This document shows, one piece after another, positions 30,326 through 39,607 of a stretch of 40,687 nt of DNA; the stretch's first letter is position 1, and each line of letters starts with the position of its first letter. The translations under genes were made by a program, and so were the position numbers. The DNA comes from a virus. Under the pieces are notes generated by a model. That model saw only the letters and a program-made list of their open reading frames with translations, searched no databases and was not told the DNA's origin. The stretch spans positions 1 through 40,687 of the IMG/VR virus record IMGVR_UViG_3300025418_000660. One strand, written 5' to 3'.

Positions 30326-31270
30326 TTAAGCTGTTACTGTTAATGTTACTGCGTTAGAGATAGCATTTGTATTAGCTGTATCAGTACCACAGATTACACG
30401 GATCTTCATACCAGTATCACCTACAGCTAGATGGCCAGAATTAATACCTAATGTATTAGTATTATAGCCCTTCCATGCTGCACCGCTGATGTTAGTCCAT
30501 GTAGTACCACCATCAGTACTTTGTTGCCATTGGTATGTTAAGCTATTATAAGCACCAGTTGCAGCAGAAGTTACTGTGAATAATGCATCAACTCCAGCAT
30601 TTGCTGCAGCTGTAGCGTTAACCGGTTGTGCAGTAATGATTGTAGTAGCATCAAGTAATACTGAATCGTCAGCTGTACCTGTTGCACCAGAAGCACCTTT
30701 AGCTGGGTTAGCATCACCTGTTACTGATTGTGTTTGTGCTGAGCCCATAGCTATTAAGATCTCTGATTTATGACGTACGTTACCGTTAGAGTCTGTATAT
30801 GATACATACTCAACCCAACCTGGTGTCTTAAGACCACGACCACGGTTTTCAGCGTTTGAAGCTTCGTCTACGTCTTCGAAGTATAAACCTCTACCGTTGT
30901 AGTTATGGTCATTAACGTTAGCTTCACCAGTACGTTGTAGTGTTTGAACGCCAACACCAGCACCTGTTAAGTTAACTTTACCTGTAGCACCACCCGCGAT
31001 AGCATTAGCTTGTGTATCATAAAGACTGATAATACCTGATGTAGCTGTAAGACCTACATAGTAAGTTTTACCGTCTGTTAAGCCACCGATGACTGTACCA
31101 CCATTGATTGAATATACAACACCGTCGCCCTTAGCGAAGTCAGTGTTTGCACCCGTTAAATCTATTGTTTCTGCTGTAGTATTAACAGTCGTTGCACTGT
31201 TAAAGTACGCAATTCGTGCGACATACTTAGGCTTTGAAGCCTGATTGTCGTGATTTCCCCATAAAGCCAT
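30326..31270 (-). CDS. Probable virion surface protein with Ig-like domain
   Basis: A 314-residue, Thr/Ala/Gly-rich protein. The N-terminus (MALWGNHDNQASKPKYV) is typical of a structural protein seen in T4-like marine phages. The middle has beta-rich stretches (GGLTDGKTYYVGLTA) and the C-terminal 85 residues form an Ig-like domain (YQWQQSTDGGTTWTNISGA and KIRVICGTDTANTNAISNAV). It has a TATAAATA box, a strong AAGGAG and its own terminator, so it is expected to be an abundant late, single-gene product. A capsid decoration or neck/tail surface role is likely; the exact position is unknown. Confidence 0.75.
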   Translation of the reverse strand: MALWGNHDNQASKPKYVARIAYFNSATTVNTTAETIDLTGANTDFAKGDGVVYSINGGTVIGGLTDGKTYYVGLTATSGIISLYDTQANAIAGGATGKVNLTGAGVGVQTLQRTGEANVNDHNYNGRGLYFEDVDEASNAENRGRGLKTPGWVEYVSYTDSNGNVRHKSEILIAMGSAQTQSVTGDANPAKGASGATGTADDSVLLDATTIITAQPVNATAAANAGVDALFTVTSAATGAYNSLTYQWQQSTDGGTTWTNISGAAWKGYNTNTLGINSGHLAVGDTGMKIRVICGTDTANTNAISNAVTLTVTA

Positions 31271-31295
31271 TTTATTACTCCTTAATTAGATTAGT

Positions 31296-31303
31296 TATTT
31301 ATA
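31296..31303 (-). promoter_or_regulatory. T4-type late promoter box
   Basis: Exact TATAAATA 25 nt before the ATG of the Ig-like virion protein; followed by AAGGAG in the leader. Confidence 0.75.
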
Positions 31304-33413
31304 CTCTAGCACCTGACTTAGATCCCGCTGGTCTGCCACGTCCGCGTTTCTCTTTTGTTTCATCATCAGGTTTCTCATCAGTCTCATCATCTTTTTGATT
31401 AGCACCACCATACGCTGTACCTTTAACTAGATTGATATGCGGATGGCTTGTATCTGGTTTAAACTTAGGATCATACGCTGATTGACTAGCTTGTCTTAAC
31501 TTCTGAGCGTCTCTTAAGTCATCGATCTTACCTTCATCCATAACTTGTAGTGTTGCTTTGAGATATGGTGACATCTCTGCTGATACTTCTTCTTTAACAG
31601 GGTTACCAGTCTTAGGATCTAACTTAGTAACTTTACTAAAGTAATGTGAATGTTGTTTCATTGCATCTGAAGATTTTACTGGTTTAGCCATTGAATCATT
31701 TTGAGACCAACCATCTTTTGGGAAACGCATTTCATCTTCACACATTTCACCTTCATTAACACCAGCTGCTTTCATGAACTTAGCATGGTCAAAACGTGGG
31801 TTTTGTTTCTTAAAGATCTCTGCATGATGATGCGCAAGTTCTTTACGTTTCTCTGCAGATTCATGACCTTTAATAAGATCAGCAACCATTTGGAAGTCTT
31901 TACGTGTAGTAGCTTCTTCTAATTCTACTTCTACTTCTTCTTTAGCTAGTTTCTTAATAGCAGTTTTAACACCTTTGTCTCTGTTTTCAATCTTTCTTGT
32001 ATCACGACCCTTTTCTGTTTCATTATCATCTTCGTCTTCATATGGTGCATGATCTTCATGACTCCAGTCGTCTTTACGTTGATTAGAATCTTTCATAGCT
32101 TTTTGAGCGTATGAACCTAAAGTTTTCTTAGATAACTCAGCTATGAGTGCAGCCTCTTCTTTAACTGACATCATACCACGATGAGCTAAAGCTTTAGCAC
32201 GGTCCATTTCATGACCTTTTTGAACTGGTTTCTTAAAGTGTGTAGAAGCTTGCTGTGCAGTCTTATGACCAGCAAGTACTGCAAGTTCTTTACCTGAGAT
32301 ACCATGTTGTTTACCAACCGTATCATAGTCTGCAGGTGTAAACTCTTTATGACTTGAGTAACCCTTCTTAGTAGCATGATGCATCATGTCAGTATAGATG
32401 TCTTTCATCTTACCTTCATCGATCTGTACTTCTTCTTTAGTTACTTGAGCCGCAGTCTTATGACCAGCAACAATAGCAAGTTCTTTACCTGAGATACCAT
32501 GTTCTTTACCTACTGTATCATAATCAGCAGGAGTAAACTCTTTATGGCTTTTATATCCTTTTTTATCGGCGTGCATCATCATTGAAGTATAGATGTCTTT
32601 CATCTTACCTTCATCGATCTGTACTTCTTCTTTAGCTACTTTCTTAATAGCTCTCTTGATGCTGTCTTCACGGTTCCAAGCTTTACGTTGATATTTTTGT
32701 CCAGATTTTTCTAAGGCCGCTTTTAATCCAGGATTACGTTTGCGTTCAGCAGTCTTTTTAAATTCTGATGCTAATTGACCATGGATACGAGCGCTGCGCG
32801 GAGCTTTGTCTAAATATCTAAGAGCTAAGTCTTTGCTTATCTCATCGATAGCTTCTACTTCTTCTTTCATGTATGAAGATTTTTTATCGTGCGTTACATG
32901 TGTAGGCAAATCTTCTTTTTTGGCTTTACCAGTATGACCAGATCTTGAATGACCTATAGTGCCATATGGATGCTCTGGAAGATTTTTTTCTTTTTTAATT
33001 TTTAATAACGCGTCATGACCCTCTTTTGTTTTCATTCCAATATAATGAGTATTAGATTTTGTTTGATCACCATGATCGTCATGCTCATGACCAGCTTTAA
33101 CTAAAGCAATTCTAATATCTTTTGAAGTTTTACTATTATGGCCGCCAATCCACTCTGGCCGAGTGTGTTCTGGACCACCTACAAAAGCGCCTTCGTTTAA
33201 CTCTGCTTCTTCTTTTTGTACTTTAACAGGGTATGATTTACCTTGGAACTCAAACTCTTTCTTGCCCTCTTTATGAGCTGCATGAGCGGCCATACGGAGA
33301 CCAGATTCGTCTACGTCTGCCTCTGACATCTTAGCTTTACCAGCTTGTGCAGGCCAGCACTCGTCAGTCTCTTTTTTCTTAGCTTCATTGATGAAGTCGT
33401 TAAACTTTAACAT
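31299..33413 (-). CDS. Large repeat protein, probable packaged/processed head cargo (704 aa)
   Basis: 704 residues from ATG 33413; a longer frame from 33548 overlaps the upstream gene and is rejected. The start MLKFNDFINEAKKK closely follows the T4 capsid-targeting pattern MKTYQEFIAE-A. Internal sites of the (I/L)xE-(A/G) type recur: ELNEG, VQIDEG (twice), LEEA, with MDEG and VNEG as near matches. Between them lie small modules, including a tandem 65-residue unit (KMKDIYTSMMMHADKKGY...) at 32257-32635. It is rich in Lys, Glu and His, and ends in a basic AT-hook-like RGRGRPAGSK that could bind DNA. No enzyme domain is recognised. Confidence 0.72.
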   Translation of the reverse strand: MLKFNDFINEAKKKETDECWPAQAGKAKMSEADVDESGLRMAAHAAHKEGKKEFEFQGKSYPVKVQKEEAELNEGAFVGGPEHTRPEWIGGHNSKTSKDIRIALVKAGHEHDDHGDQTKSNTHYIGMKTKEGHDALLKIKKEKNLPEHPYGTIGHSRSGHTGKAKKEDLPTHVTHDKKSSYMKEEVEAIDEISKDLALRYLDKAPRSARIHGQLASEFKKTAERKRNPGLKAALEKSGQKYQRKAWNREDSIKRAIKKVAKEEVQIDEGKMKDIYTSMMMHADKKGYKSHKEFTPADYDTVGKEHGISGKELAIVAGHKTAAQVTKEEVQIDEGKMKDIYTDMMHHATKKGYSSHKEFTPADYDTVGKQHGISGKELAVLAGHKTAQQASTHFKKPVQKGHEMDRAKALAHRGMMSVKEEAALIAELSKKTLGSYAQKAMKDSNQRKDDWSHEDHAPYEDEDDNETEKGRDTRKIENRDKGVKTAIKKLAKEEVEVELEEATTRKDFQMVADLIKGHESAEKRKELAHHHAEIFKKQNPRFDHAKFMKAAGVNEGEMCEDEMRFPKDGWSQNDSMAKPVKSSDAMKQHSHYFSKVTKLDPKTGNPVKEEVSAEMSPYLKATLQVMDEGKIDDLRDAQKLRQASQSAYDPKFKPDTSHPHINLVKGTAYGGANQKDDETDEKPDDETKEKRGRGRPAGSKSGARV
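32257..32635. repeat. Tandem 195-bp repeat (65 aa) within the 704-aa gene
   Basis: Two copies, 32257-32440 and 32452-32635, encode EEVQIDEGKMKDIY...HKEFTPADYDTVGK...HGISGKELA..AGHKTA with scattered changes. The period of 195 bases keeps the frame. Each unit starts with a predicted IDE-G cleavage-type site. Confidence 0.85.
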
Positions 33414-33414
33414 A

Positions 33415-36138
33415 TTAATATCCCTCTCTTTTAAGTTTTTTAGCAGCATCAATGATGCGTTGGTTATGTTTTGAAATCTTATCTTTAATATCAGCTTTTT
33501 CTTCAGGATGATCTGCTGCTGCATGTTGTTTATGAAGCTCATGAGCATGTGTCAATGACTTACCCATATAGCCTGTCCACTTTTCATCAGTAGGCATGTT
33601 TGCTTCTGCGACTCTTTCTATGTCTGTAGTCCTGATACCAAACATCTTACGATGTTGAGATTTATGTTTACCATACTTCTTAAAGTATTTGAGGCTATCT
33701 AAGTTTTTCATATCGTCCTCAACGTTCTTTGTTAAGAAGCCTTCTTTCATACCCATCATCTTTTTCTTTTCCTCTGCATCCTTCTTAGGAGTCTCTGTGC
33801 CTTTATCAGCAGGGTTGTTTTGACCTGTAAAAGCTCTCTGTGCAACTTCTCTATTCTTAAAAAAGTTAGCAAGTACTTTATGACCTCTTGACTCTTCAAC
33901 TTCTTCCTTCTTCATGACTTTAGATTGTGTCTTAACTTGCATGGTTTTAGGTTTAACTTGTGATCCTGGAATACCATCATGATGATGGGCTTCTGTTAAT
34001 GATTTATGCGGTACAGATGTCTTTTGTGTACCATATGAACCACCATGGAAGTGTACTGTATCATTGTCACGTGTAGCTTTCCATTTACGACCTGTCTCAT
34101 CTTTAAATGAATGAGATTCACCATGTTTTAACTTAGCGATTGGCTCATGGTGTTCAGGATGTAGTGGGATCGAGAATGATTTACCGTGGTTAACAGTCTT
34201 CATTGTACCCCAATCATACTTACGTGATGACACTGTTGCTTCTTCGATATGTTCTACCTCTTCTTTTTGTGTGCCAAGCTTCTTAGTAGCACGGTCAATA
34301 CCAGCGATACGTTTGTTTGCTTTCTTAAAGTCTGCATAAGACTTCTTAGAGTGTTTCTCTGCAGCTTCCCAGTCACCAGCTCTTGTATAGTGTGATGCCC
34401 ATTCACCAGCTTCTTTACCTGCATAAGTATGGGAACCAACATCTCTTGATGCTTTAGGAATGTATCTCATAAGTGTTGACTTAGATACTTCATCGATCTG
34501 TACTGATTCACCAATAGTATGAGCTAACTTATGTCTTTTAGCAAATTTTTGTGCTTGTTCAACATGATCTGCATGTCCATGAAATTTACCTGATTTATCA
34601 ATATTATTTTTAATATGATTTAAATCGCGTGACATCACTTTAACATTAAAATTAGATTTGTTATGATCCAATTCTTTATCTACAGCATCATGAAATTTAG
34701 CAGGTTCATGAAATGTAATAGATTTTGTTTCATCGATCTGCTCTTCTTTAAGTGATCTCTCTGCACGCTCATCACCTTTAACTCTATTTGATAGCTTACG
34801 CATGTCATCTTTAGCTGTCTTCTTATAAGGACTTTGATGGATGGCATAAGCACGATTCACATCCTTAGCAGCTTTATCTCTGTAAGATTGGTATGTGCTC
34901 TTCTTTAACTCATCAAGGTTAACTACTTCTTCTTTAGTTAACTTTTGTTTAGGTGTAACTGTTTGTCCTGCAGTTGCAGCATCATAAGCTTGACGTATAG
35001 TCTTATACTTAGATGGACCACCTTCAACTGGAACTCCATTTCGTGTTGCACCGCCACCTGCCTGTACTTTAATTGGTTTAGTAGGAACCATTTTCTTTGT
35101 AATAGGATCGTATACTTTAGCTTCGTCTAACTCTACGTCTTCCTTAGCAAGTTTTTGTTTTGCCTTATAAACACCATCTGCACGATTAACATACTTCTTA
35201 TCAAGATGTTTCATTTCAGGTGTATCATCAGAGAATTTACCATGAGTCGTATCTCTAATAGATCTGAGTTTAGAATAGTTTTGTTGATACTTGTCTTCTT
35301 CCTTCTCAGCTTTCTTAACATAAGAACCTAAAGTTTTCTTTGAGATCTCGTCGATCTGTTCAACTTCTTCTTTTAATTTAGCTACTCTATGTTTGTGCAT
35401 CTTAACTATATCACCGCTAGCAGTTTTAATATGCCACATATCACCAGTACGTTCTTTTGATGAACCAACAACTGTGCCGTGTTTACCAGAATCAAGACCA
35501 GAACCAGCTAATACAGCAGCTTTATGACCAACTGCTACTTTAGCATCACGATCGATAGGGCCATGTTCATATCCTTCTTTAAAATCTTTAACTTCTTTTT
35601 TCTTTTGTGTTAAAGGGATAGGAGGATTTAAAACCTTTTTCTTGTCAACTACATCTGTACCGATACCTTTATACTCAATAGCTTCTGAAAGGTGTGCATC
35701 ACATGATTTATGTGGACACTTATTAACATGATGCATGAAGTTTTGTGCATGTTCTTTTGATGGGAATTTAAAGAATACACCTTTATCAGATCCACCTGCA
35801 TGTTCACCACCATGTTGTTTAACACCAGCCATGACATGCTCTACATCTTTTTCATGTGGTTGTTCATCGTACTTAGAACCATCAGATACATGTACTAAAT
35901 GCTCTTCTTTAGCTTCTCTCATGTCAACTTCTGCTGTAGAATTTTGTGATACTGCAGCTGACTCTTTTCTTTGTTTAGAATAGTATGCTGCGAGTGCCAT
36001 TTGTTTACGCTTTGCAGCAGACTTACCTGCAAACTTAGGATTATCTGAGTGTACAAAGTCATCTATCCACTTACCAGCTGGTGTGGACTTGGTTAAGATC
36101 TCATCTAGTCTTTGTGTTAGGTCTTTGTACGACTTCAT
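33415..36138 (-). CDS. Large modular repeat protein, probable packaged/processed head cargo (907 aa)
   Basis: A 907-residue Lys/His-rich protein of short modules separated by KEEV...(I/L)xE linkers: LSEA, LDEA, IEEA, LTEA, with VAEA and MREA as near matches, plus several QIDEISKKTLGSYVKKA-type helices. It begins MKSYKDLTQRLDEILTKST, then HSDNPKFAGKSAAKRKQMAL, a peptide typical of T4-like marine phage proteins. The pattern suggests a polyprotein cut by a gp21-like prohead protease into many small internal proteins. No enzymatic motif is seen. It ends one base before the next gene's leader and is cotranscribed with it. Confidence 0.72.
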   Translation of the reverse strand: MKSYKDLTQRLDEILTKSTPAGKWIDDFVHSDNPKFAGKSAAKRKQMALAAYYSKQRKESAAVSQNSTAEVDMREAKEEHLVHVSDGSKYDEQPHEKDVEHVMAGVKQHGGEHAGGSDKGVFFKFPSKEHAQNFMHHVNKCPHKSCDAHLSEAIEYKGIGTDVVDKKKVLNPPIPLTQKKKEVKDFKEGYEHGPIDRDAKVAVGHKAAVLAGSGLDSGKHGTVVGSSKERTGDMWHIKTASGDIVKMHKHRVAKLKEEVEQIDEISKKTLGSYVKKAEKEEDKYQQNYSKLRSIRDTTHGKFSDDTPEMKHLDKKYVNRADGVYKAKQKLAKEDVELDEAKVYDPITKKMVPTKPIKVQAGGGATRNGVPVEGGPSKYKTIRQAYDAATAGQTVTPKQKLTKEEVVNLDELKKSTYQSYRDKAAKDVNRAYAIHQSPYKKTAKDDMRKLSNRVKGDERAERSLKEEQIDETKSITFHEPAKFHDAVDKELDHNKSNFNVKVMSRDLNHIKNNIDKSGKFHGHADHVEQAQKFAKRHKLAHTIGESVQIDEVSKSTLMRYIPKASRDVGSHTYAGKEAGEWASHYTRAGDWEAAEKHSKKSYADFKKANKRIAGIDRATKKLGTQKEEVEHIEEATVSSRKYDWGTMKTVNHGKSFSIPLHPEHHEPIAKLKHGESHSFKDETGRKWKATRDNDTVHFHGGSYGTQKTSVPHKSLTEAHHHDGIPGSQVKPKTMQVKTQSKVMKKEEVEESRGHKVLANFFKNREVAQRAFTGQNNPADKGTETPKKDAEEKKKMMGMKEGFLTKNVEDDMKNLDSLKYFKKYGKHKSQHRKMFGIRTTDIERVAEANMPTDEKWTGYMGKSLTHAHELHKQHAAADHPEEKADIKDKISKHNQRIIDAAKKLKREGY

Positions 36139-36140
36139 TC

Positions 36141-36599
36141 TTATTCTCCGGGTTTCTTAATTTGTTTTAATGATGCGAGGATTTGCCATTCCCACATCTT
36201 ATGTTTATCCATACGGTCTGCTACAAAGTTAGCAAGGCCTTGTTGTTTTTCTCTTGTAGCATCATCAAATAGCTCTGTCAATACGTGTAGTATCTCTGTG
36301 TTTGCATGTAGTAAGTTAACTAACATCTCACTGATGTTTTCAGGCTTAACTTTATCTTCCTCTATAGTCTTATAGCTATGGATCTCTTCAAGGCTGATAG
36401 GTGCATACACATCAAGTTTACGCAAGTTCTCTGCAAATGGGTCTACAGCTCCATACGTATCTTCATAGATCTTTTGGAAGAACTTATGGTACTGACTAAA
36501 GAACATCCCTTCCACGTTCCAATGGTATGAATGACTCTTGAAGTACATACAAAACGTATTACCCAATGCAACCTTCAACGTAGCGATTAGCTTTTCCAT
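36141..36599 (-). CDS. Dps/ferritin-like protein
   Basis: About 152 residues from ATG 36599 (MEKLIATLKVALGN). The Dps-type first helices with SYHWNVEGMFFSQYHKFFQ and TYGAVDPFAENLRKLD match the ferroxidase His...Asp...Glu pattern of Dps (HWNV then D-x3-E). Dps binds DNA and stores iron, protecting from oxidative damage; phage versions occur in T4-like marine phages among structural genes. It lies between the 907-residue and 590-residue cargo-like genes. An upstream ATG at 36632 overlaps the previous gene and lacks a better Shine-Dalgarno. Confidence 0.85.
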   Translation of the reverse strand: MEKLIATLKVALGNTFCMYFKSHSYHWNVEGMFFSQYHKFFQKIYEDTYGAVDPFAENLRKLDVYAPISLEEIHSYKTIEEDKVKPENISEMLVNLLHANTEILHVLTELFDDATREKQQGLANFVADRMDKHKMWEWQILASLKQIKKPGE

Positions 36600-36601
36600 A
36601 T

Positions 36602-38374
36602 TTATTTTCTCTCGGTTTGCTGTCTCATCCATGAATCATAATCTAGGAGAGTATTAAGGTTTTCTTTTTTAATCTTCTTTTCAAAGAAAGCACTAAAGCC
36701 TTTGCCTTTTTGTTTATTTGGTTCATCATCTGCTGGTGGTGCCATATTAGCTGGTAGTGGTACAACCTTAGTAACCTTTTGGCCTTCTACTTCACCGTCT
36801 GCCGACTCCTGTGTATACTCGCCGTCTTTTGTGATGTAGCATTCTTTACCGTACTTCTTACCAGCTGCTCCAGCTTCTCCTCTTGATTTATGAGGGCCAG
36901 ATAAGATATCGTTTGACGCTGTACATCTTACGTAGTAACCAGCTTCGTGTTCAGGTTTGATCTGTACACCTGCTGTCTCGTTCTTTGTCATCACAGACTC
37001 AGTAGCATACATGACTTTACGTCTACGTAGATGACGGTCTGTCTCTAGTGTATGACCAACTTCGGTATGTTTATGGAACGGGTACTTTTGTAAATCATCG
37101 ATCTGTTGTGAGATGTTAGGATCTAAGACTTGCTTGATCTCTTTGTCATCAGGTATGATGCCTTGGTTCATCTTATGCAGCTTCATGAAGTCAGAGTATC
37201 TTAATACGTCTTGAGCTATGTTATAGGTATCTGATACGCCTTCCTTGATAGTCATCTTATCAAGCTCAGCTTTATGTTTTTCCCAATGTTCTTTATGAGA
37301 GTCAAAGCATCCTAGTTTCTCTAGTGATTCTCTTGACTTCTTATGAGCTTCTTGAGCATCCTTAACATGCTTGAACGTATATAGTTCTGGCTTATTAGGA
37401 TCAAAGTCATACATCTTAAGGTATGCATCAGTTGTCTTGATAGCATTTAACATGGCAACTGGGTCTGTAGCTTTGTCCATCGTTAGTTTAAAGGCTTTTG
37501 AGCCTTGTGGACAATGATGCATATTAGTTGTCGTGTAGCCTTTGTAGGAGATCTCATGACCTTCGTTGACCTCTACTTGCTCAGGCACACAGTTAGGGAC
37601 TGTCTTACCATTTTTCTTTTTAAGGCCGATAGCCTTGTAGCCTTTCCAACATGCTTTAGATAGGGACTTAGCTTCTACTAATGACACATCCTTCACCCAT
37701 TTCCTATGTAAGGTGCCAGTGTTATCAACTACGACTAGATAGTTTGATCCACGGTCCATGATCTCGTACTGATGACCAGCAGACTCAACGATGTCACCCA
37801 CATGGTAGATCTCACCTTTAAAGTACTTCTCTCTAAGTATGTCTACTGAGAACTTAACCTCTTCTTTGATTAGTTCGAGGCCTTGGACTTGTCTCATCTC
37901 GTTCATGATCCTACGAGCGTCAAGTTCACGTACCATTGATGGGAGTTGTTTCTTAAACGATGTAAAGTCACCCTTGGTGACCATTGATTTGATCTTTGAG
38001 AAGTCAACGTCATTGCCTGTGGTGACAACGTTCATTGACTCATATAGTTTAGCTTTATCCTCTGAAGCAACTACGATGACATCCTTGTACCTCTTCTTAA
38101 GAGCTGTTAGTTCAGAAGCAAAGTTTGACTCGTTCAATGCCTTAAAGTTCATTGAACCAAACATCATCTCAAGGAAGTGTAGCTTACGATCTACTGGTAG
38201 GCTGTCCTTGTCTTCTGTAACATAGATTATGTGGTCGGCAGAGTTTGACTCAACTAGCTTATGGACTAGCTTAAGAGTCATCTCAGTGACCGAGGTAGGC
38301 GGGTTAAAGCTTCCGACTGTCATGATGACGGTCTTAGAAGGCAATTCCCGTATGAGTTGTCGATAATTCTTCAT
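36602..38374 (-). CDS. Multi-domain protein with degenerate nucleotidyltransferase head, cargo-like
   Basis: A 590-residue protein. Residues 10-190 form a Rossmann-like cytidylyltransferase/NMNAT-type domain with GSFNPPTSVTEMTLKLV, but the active HxGH-type histidine region (TTGH in the 203-residue neighbour) is replaced by SVTE, so it may be inactive. Next comes a small SH3-like segment (YHVGDIVESAGHQYEIMDRG), a module LSKACWKGYKAIGLKKKNG, and helical parts. The N-terminus MKNYRQLIRE resembles the T4 capsid-targeting peptide; internal LVEA and IKEG, with VNEG as a near match, are possible prohead-protease sites. A TATAAATA box precedes the gene. Confidence 0.75.
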   Translation of the reverse strand: MKNYRQLIRELPSKTVIMTVGSFNPPTSVTEMTLKLVHKLVESNSADHIIYVTEDKDSLPVDRKLHFLEMMFGSMNFKALNESNFASELTALKKRYKDVIVVASEDKAKLYESMNVVTTGNDVDFSKIKSMVTKGDFTSFKKQLPSMVRELDARRIMNEMRQVQGLELIKEEVKFSVDILREKYFKGEIYHVGDIVESAGHQYEIMDRGSNYLVVVDNTGTLHRKWVKDVSLVEAKSLSKACWKGYKAIGLKKKNGKTVPNCVPEQVEVNEGHEISYKGYTTTNMHHCPQGSKAFKLTMDKATDPVAMLNAIKTTDAYLKMYDFDPNKPELYTFKHVKDAQEAHKKSRESLEKLGCFDSHKEHWEKHKAELDKMTIKEGVSDTYNIAQDVLRYSDFMKLHKMNQGIIPDDKEIKQVLDPNISQQIDDLQKYPFHKHTEVGHTLETDRHLRRRKVMYATESVMTKNETAGVQIKPEHEAGYYVRCTASNDILSGPHKSRGEAGAAGKKYGKECYITKDGEYTQESADGEVEGQKVTKVVPLPANMAPPADDEPNKQKGKGFSAFFEKKIKKENLNTLLDYDSWMRQQTERK

Positions 38375-38403
38375 TTAAATCCATCTATATAAAAGTATAT
38401 TAT

Positions 38404-38411
38404 TATTTATA
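38404..38411 (-). promoter_or_regulatory. T4-type late promoter box
   Basis: Exact TATAAATA 29 nt before the ATG of the 590-residue cargo-like gene, overlapping the stop of the small gene upstream. Confidence 0.65.
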
Positions 38412-38658
38412 CTACAGAAAGTATCGTTTTTGTAATATTCACGACCCATCTTGCAGTTACCTCATCTTGTGCAAGCTCTGCGTTAGCTTGGACGTTTCCA
38501 ATCTCGGTAACTAGATCCTTATACTCTGTGTCTGTAAGTATGCCATCATTATACTGCTCTGTGATGTCATGAAGCTGTTGAGCTAATGCGCCTTTGATTC
38601 CTGGCTCTGACATCGCGCTTCTTAATTCGTTTAAAACACTCATGATCTTCCTTTCCAT
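38407..38658 (-). CDS. Small helical hypothetical protein
   Basis: An 83-residue protein; a start at the internal MSVLNELRSAMSEPGIKGAL (ATG about 38643) is as likely as the listed one, because the first residues overlap the lipoprotein gene. Sequence such as LTDTEYKDLVTEIGN resembles an SHOCT-like short helix pair. No function assigned. It sits between the lipoprotein and the cargo-like gene. Confidence 0.6.
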   Translation of the reverse strand: MERKIMSVLNELRSAMSEPGIKGALAQQLHDITEQYNDGILTDTEYKDLVTEIGNVQANAELAQDEVTARWVVNITKTILSVV

Positions 38659-38996
38659 GCTGACTCAATCACTTGAAGACGAGTCCTATTAAGTTTAATG
38701 GTGGCTTCACAGTATGCTGGGCTTCCGTCTCTAGCTTTTTGTGCTGCGATGTAGAACTCAGTTACTGCCTTCTGTTGAGGGTCATCCCTCCATGCTGTAT
38801 ATACATCCAACCAACGGGCATCCTCAATAAGCTTTGCCCAGTCAACTTCTTTCTTATCATTACAAGATACCTTCTCAATATCTACTTTAAGGTCTGTAAG
38901 CTTGGCTGCTTCTGCAGTATCATGATGCTTGGGTAGTAGGTTAGTTATAGCACACCCATTCAATAGTAGTACACTTACTAATAGTAGTCTCTTCAT
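38640..38996 (-). CDS. Small lipoprotein
   Basis: A 118-residue protein with a lipobox signal peptide MKRLLLVSVLLLNGCAITNL (lipidated Cys15), then a helical, charged domain. It would sit in the inner leaflet of the outer membrane, like an o-spanin or an immunity/exclusion lipoprotein, but it is not beside the i-spanin candidate (28727). Two further Cys residues could form a disulfide. The ATG coincides with the stop of the upstream gene. Confidence 0.7.
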   Translation of the reverse strand: MKRLLLVSVLLLNGCAITNLLPKHHDTAEAAKLTDLKVDIEKVSCNDKKEVDWAKLIEDARWLDVYTAWRDDPQQKAVTEFYIAAQKARDGSPAYCEATIKLNRTRLQVIESAWKGRS

Positions 38997-39607
38997 TACT
39001 TGCTCCCTTGTTGTACGTCGTGCATTAGTTCTTTTGCATGTTTATCTGATACATGTTCTGGTACACCCTTACGAAACTCATGGAAGTTACCAGCTTTTGC
39101 ATGCTCTCTTTGTTTAGTGCCTGATACGCCTGATGTACCCTCAGAATCTGGATCTCTATGACCAGCAGAGTGTACTGTTATCTTCTTAAAGTTATAATGC
39201 CCGTGTCCGGCTTTCTTGTTATTATACCTATTTAACAGCGTCGTCATCTCCTTCTTACGGTCTGATCCTACCACAACATGTAGGTGCGTTACACCTTTCT
39301 TATGTAGATCAGCTGCATGGTGTAAGATGGTTGGATGCTCGGCAGATGATGCCTTGATATTTGTCTTTGGCGAGAAGCGTTTAAGGTGTTTAAGCTTTTG
39401 CTCTGGTGATAGTGGGTTCTTTTTCTTATCATGGCTATGTGATGTCACCACTGTATGGCCAGCTTCATGTTTATCAGCCACGTCATGGACCTTCTTGATA
39501 AGTGAAAGATGACCAGTCGTAGGAGGGTTCATACGACCATAAGTCAATACATGATGCTTAGCACCAGTATCCTCTGTGATAAAATCTTTTAGACTTAGCA
39601 ATTCCAT
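38996..39607 (-). CDS. Cytidylyltransferase-like nucleotidyltransferase
   Basis: A 203-residue protein with an intact HxGH-type signature, YGRMNPPTTGHLSLIKKV, and HLHVVVGSDRKKEMTTLLNR, as in NMNAT/cytidylyltransferase enzymes. A late TSGVSGTKQREHAKAG resembles the ISSTxxR nucleotide-binding motif (here SGTKQR). It may adenylylate or cytidylylate a small molecule or NMN; the substrate is unknown. The N-terminus MELLSLKDFITED looks like a capsid-targeting-type peptide. It is the active-looking partner of the degenerate domain at 36602. Confidence 0.82.
   Translation of the reverse strand: MELLSLKDFITEDTGAKHHVLTYGRMNPPTTGHLSLIKKVHDVADKHEAGHTVVTSHSHDKKKNPLSPEQKLKHLKRFSPKTNIKASSAEHPTILHHAADLHKKGVTHLHVVVGSDRKKEMTTLLNRYNNKKAGHGHYNFKKITVHSAGHRDPDSEGTSGVSGTKQREHAKAGNFHEFRKGVPEHVSDKHAKELMHDVQQGSK

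Noticed and set aside
36597-36608. AATAAATA just before the Dps-like start
   Set aside because: Imperfect match overlapping the start codon region; too close to serve as a promoter for this gene.
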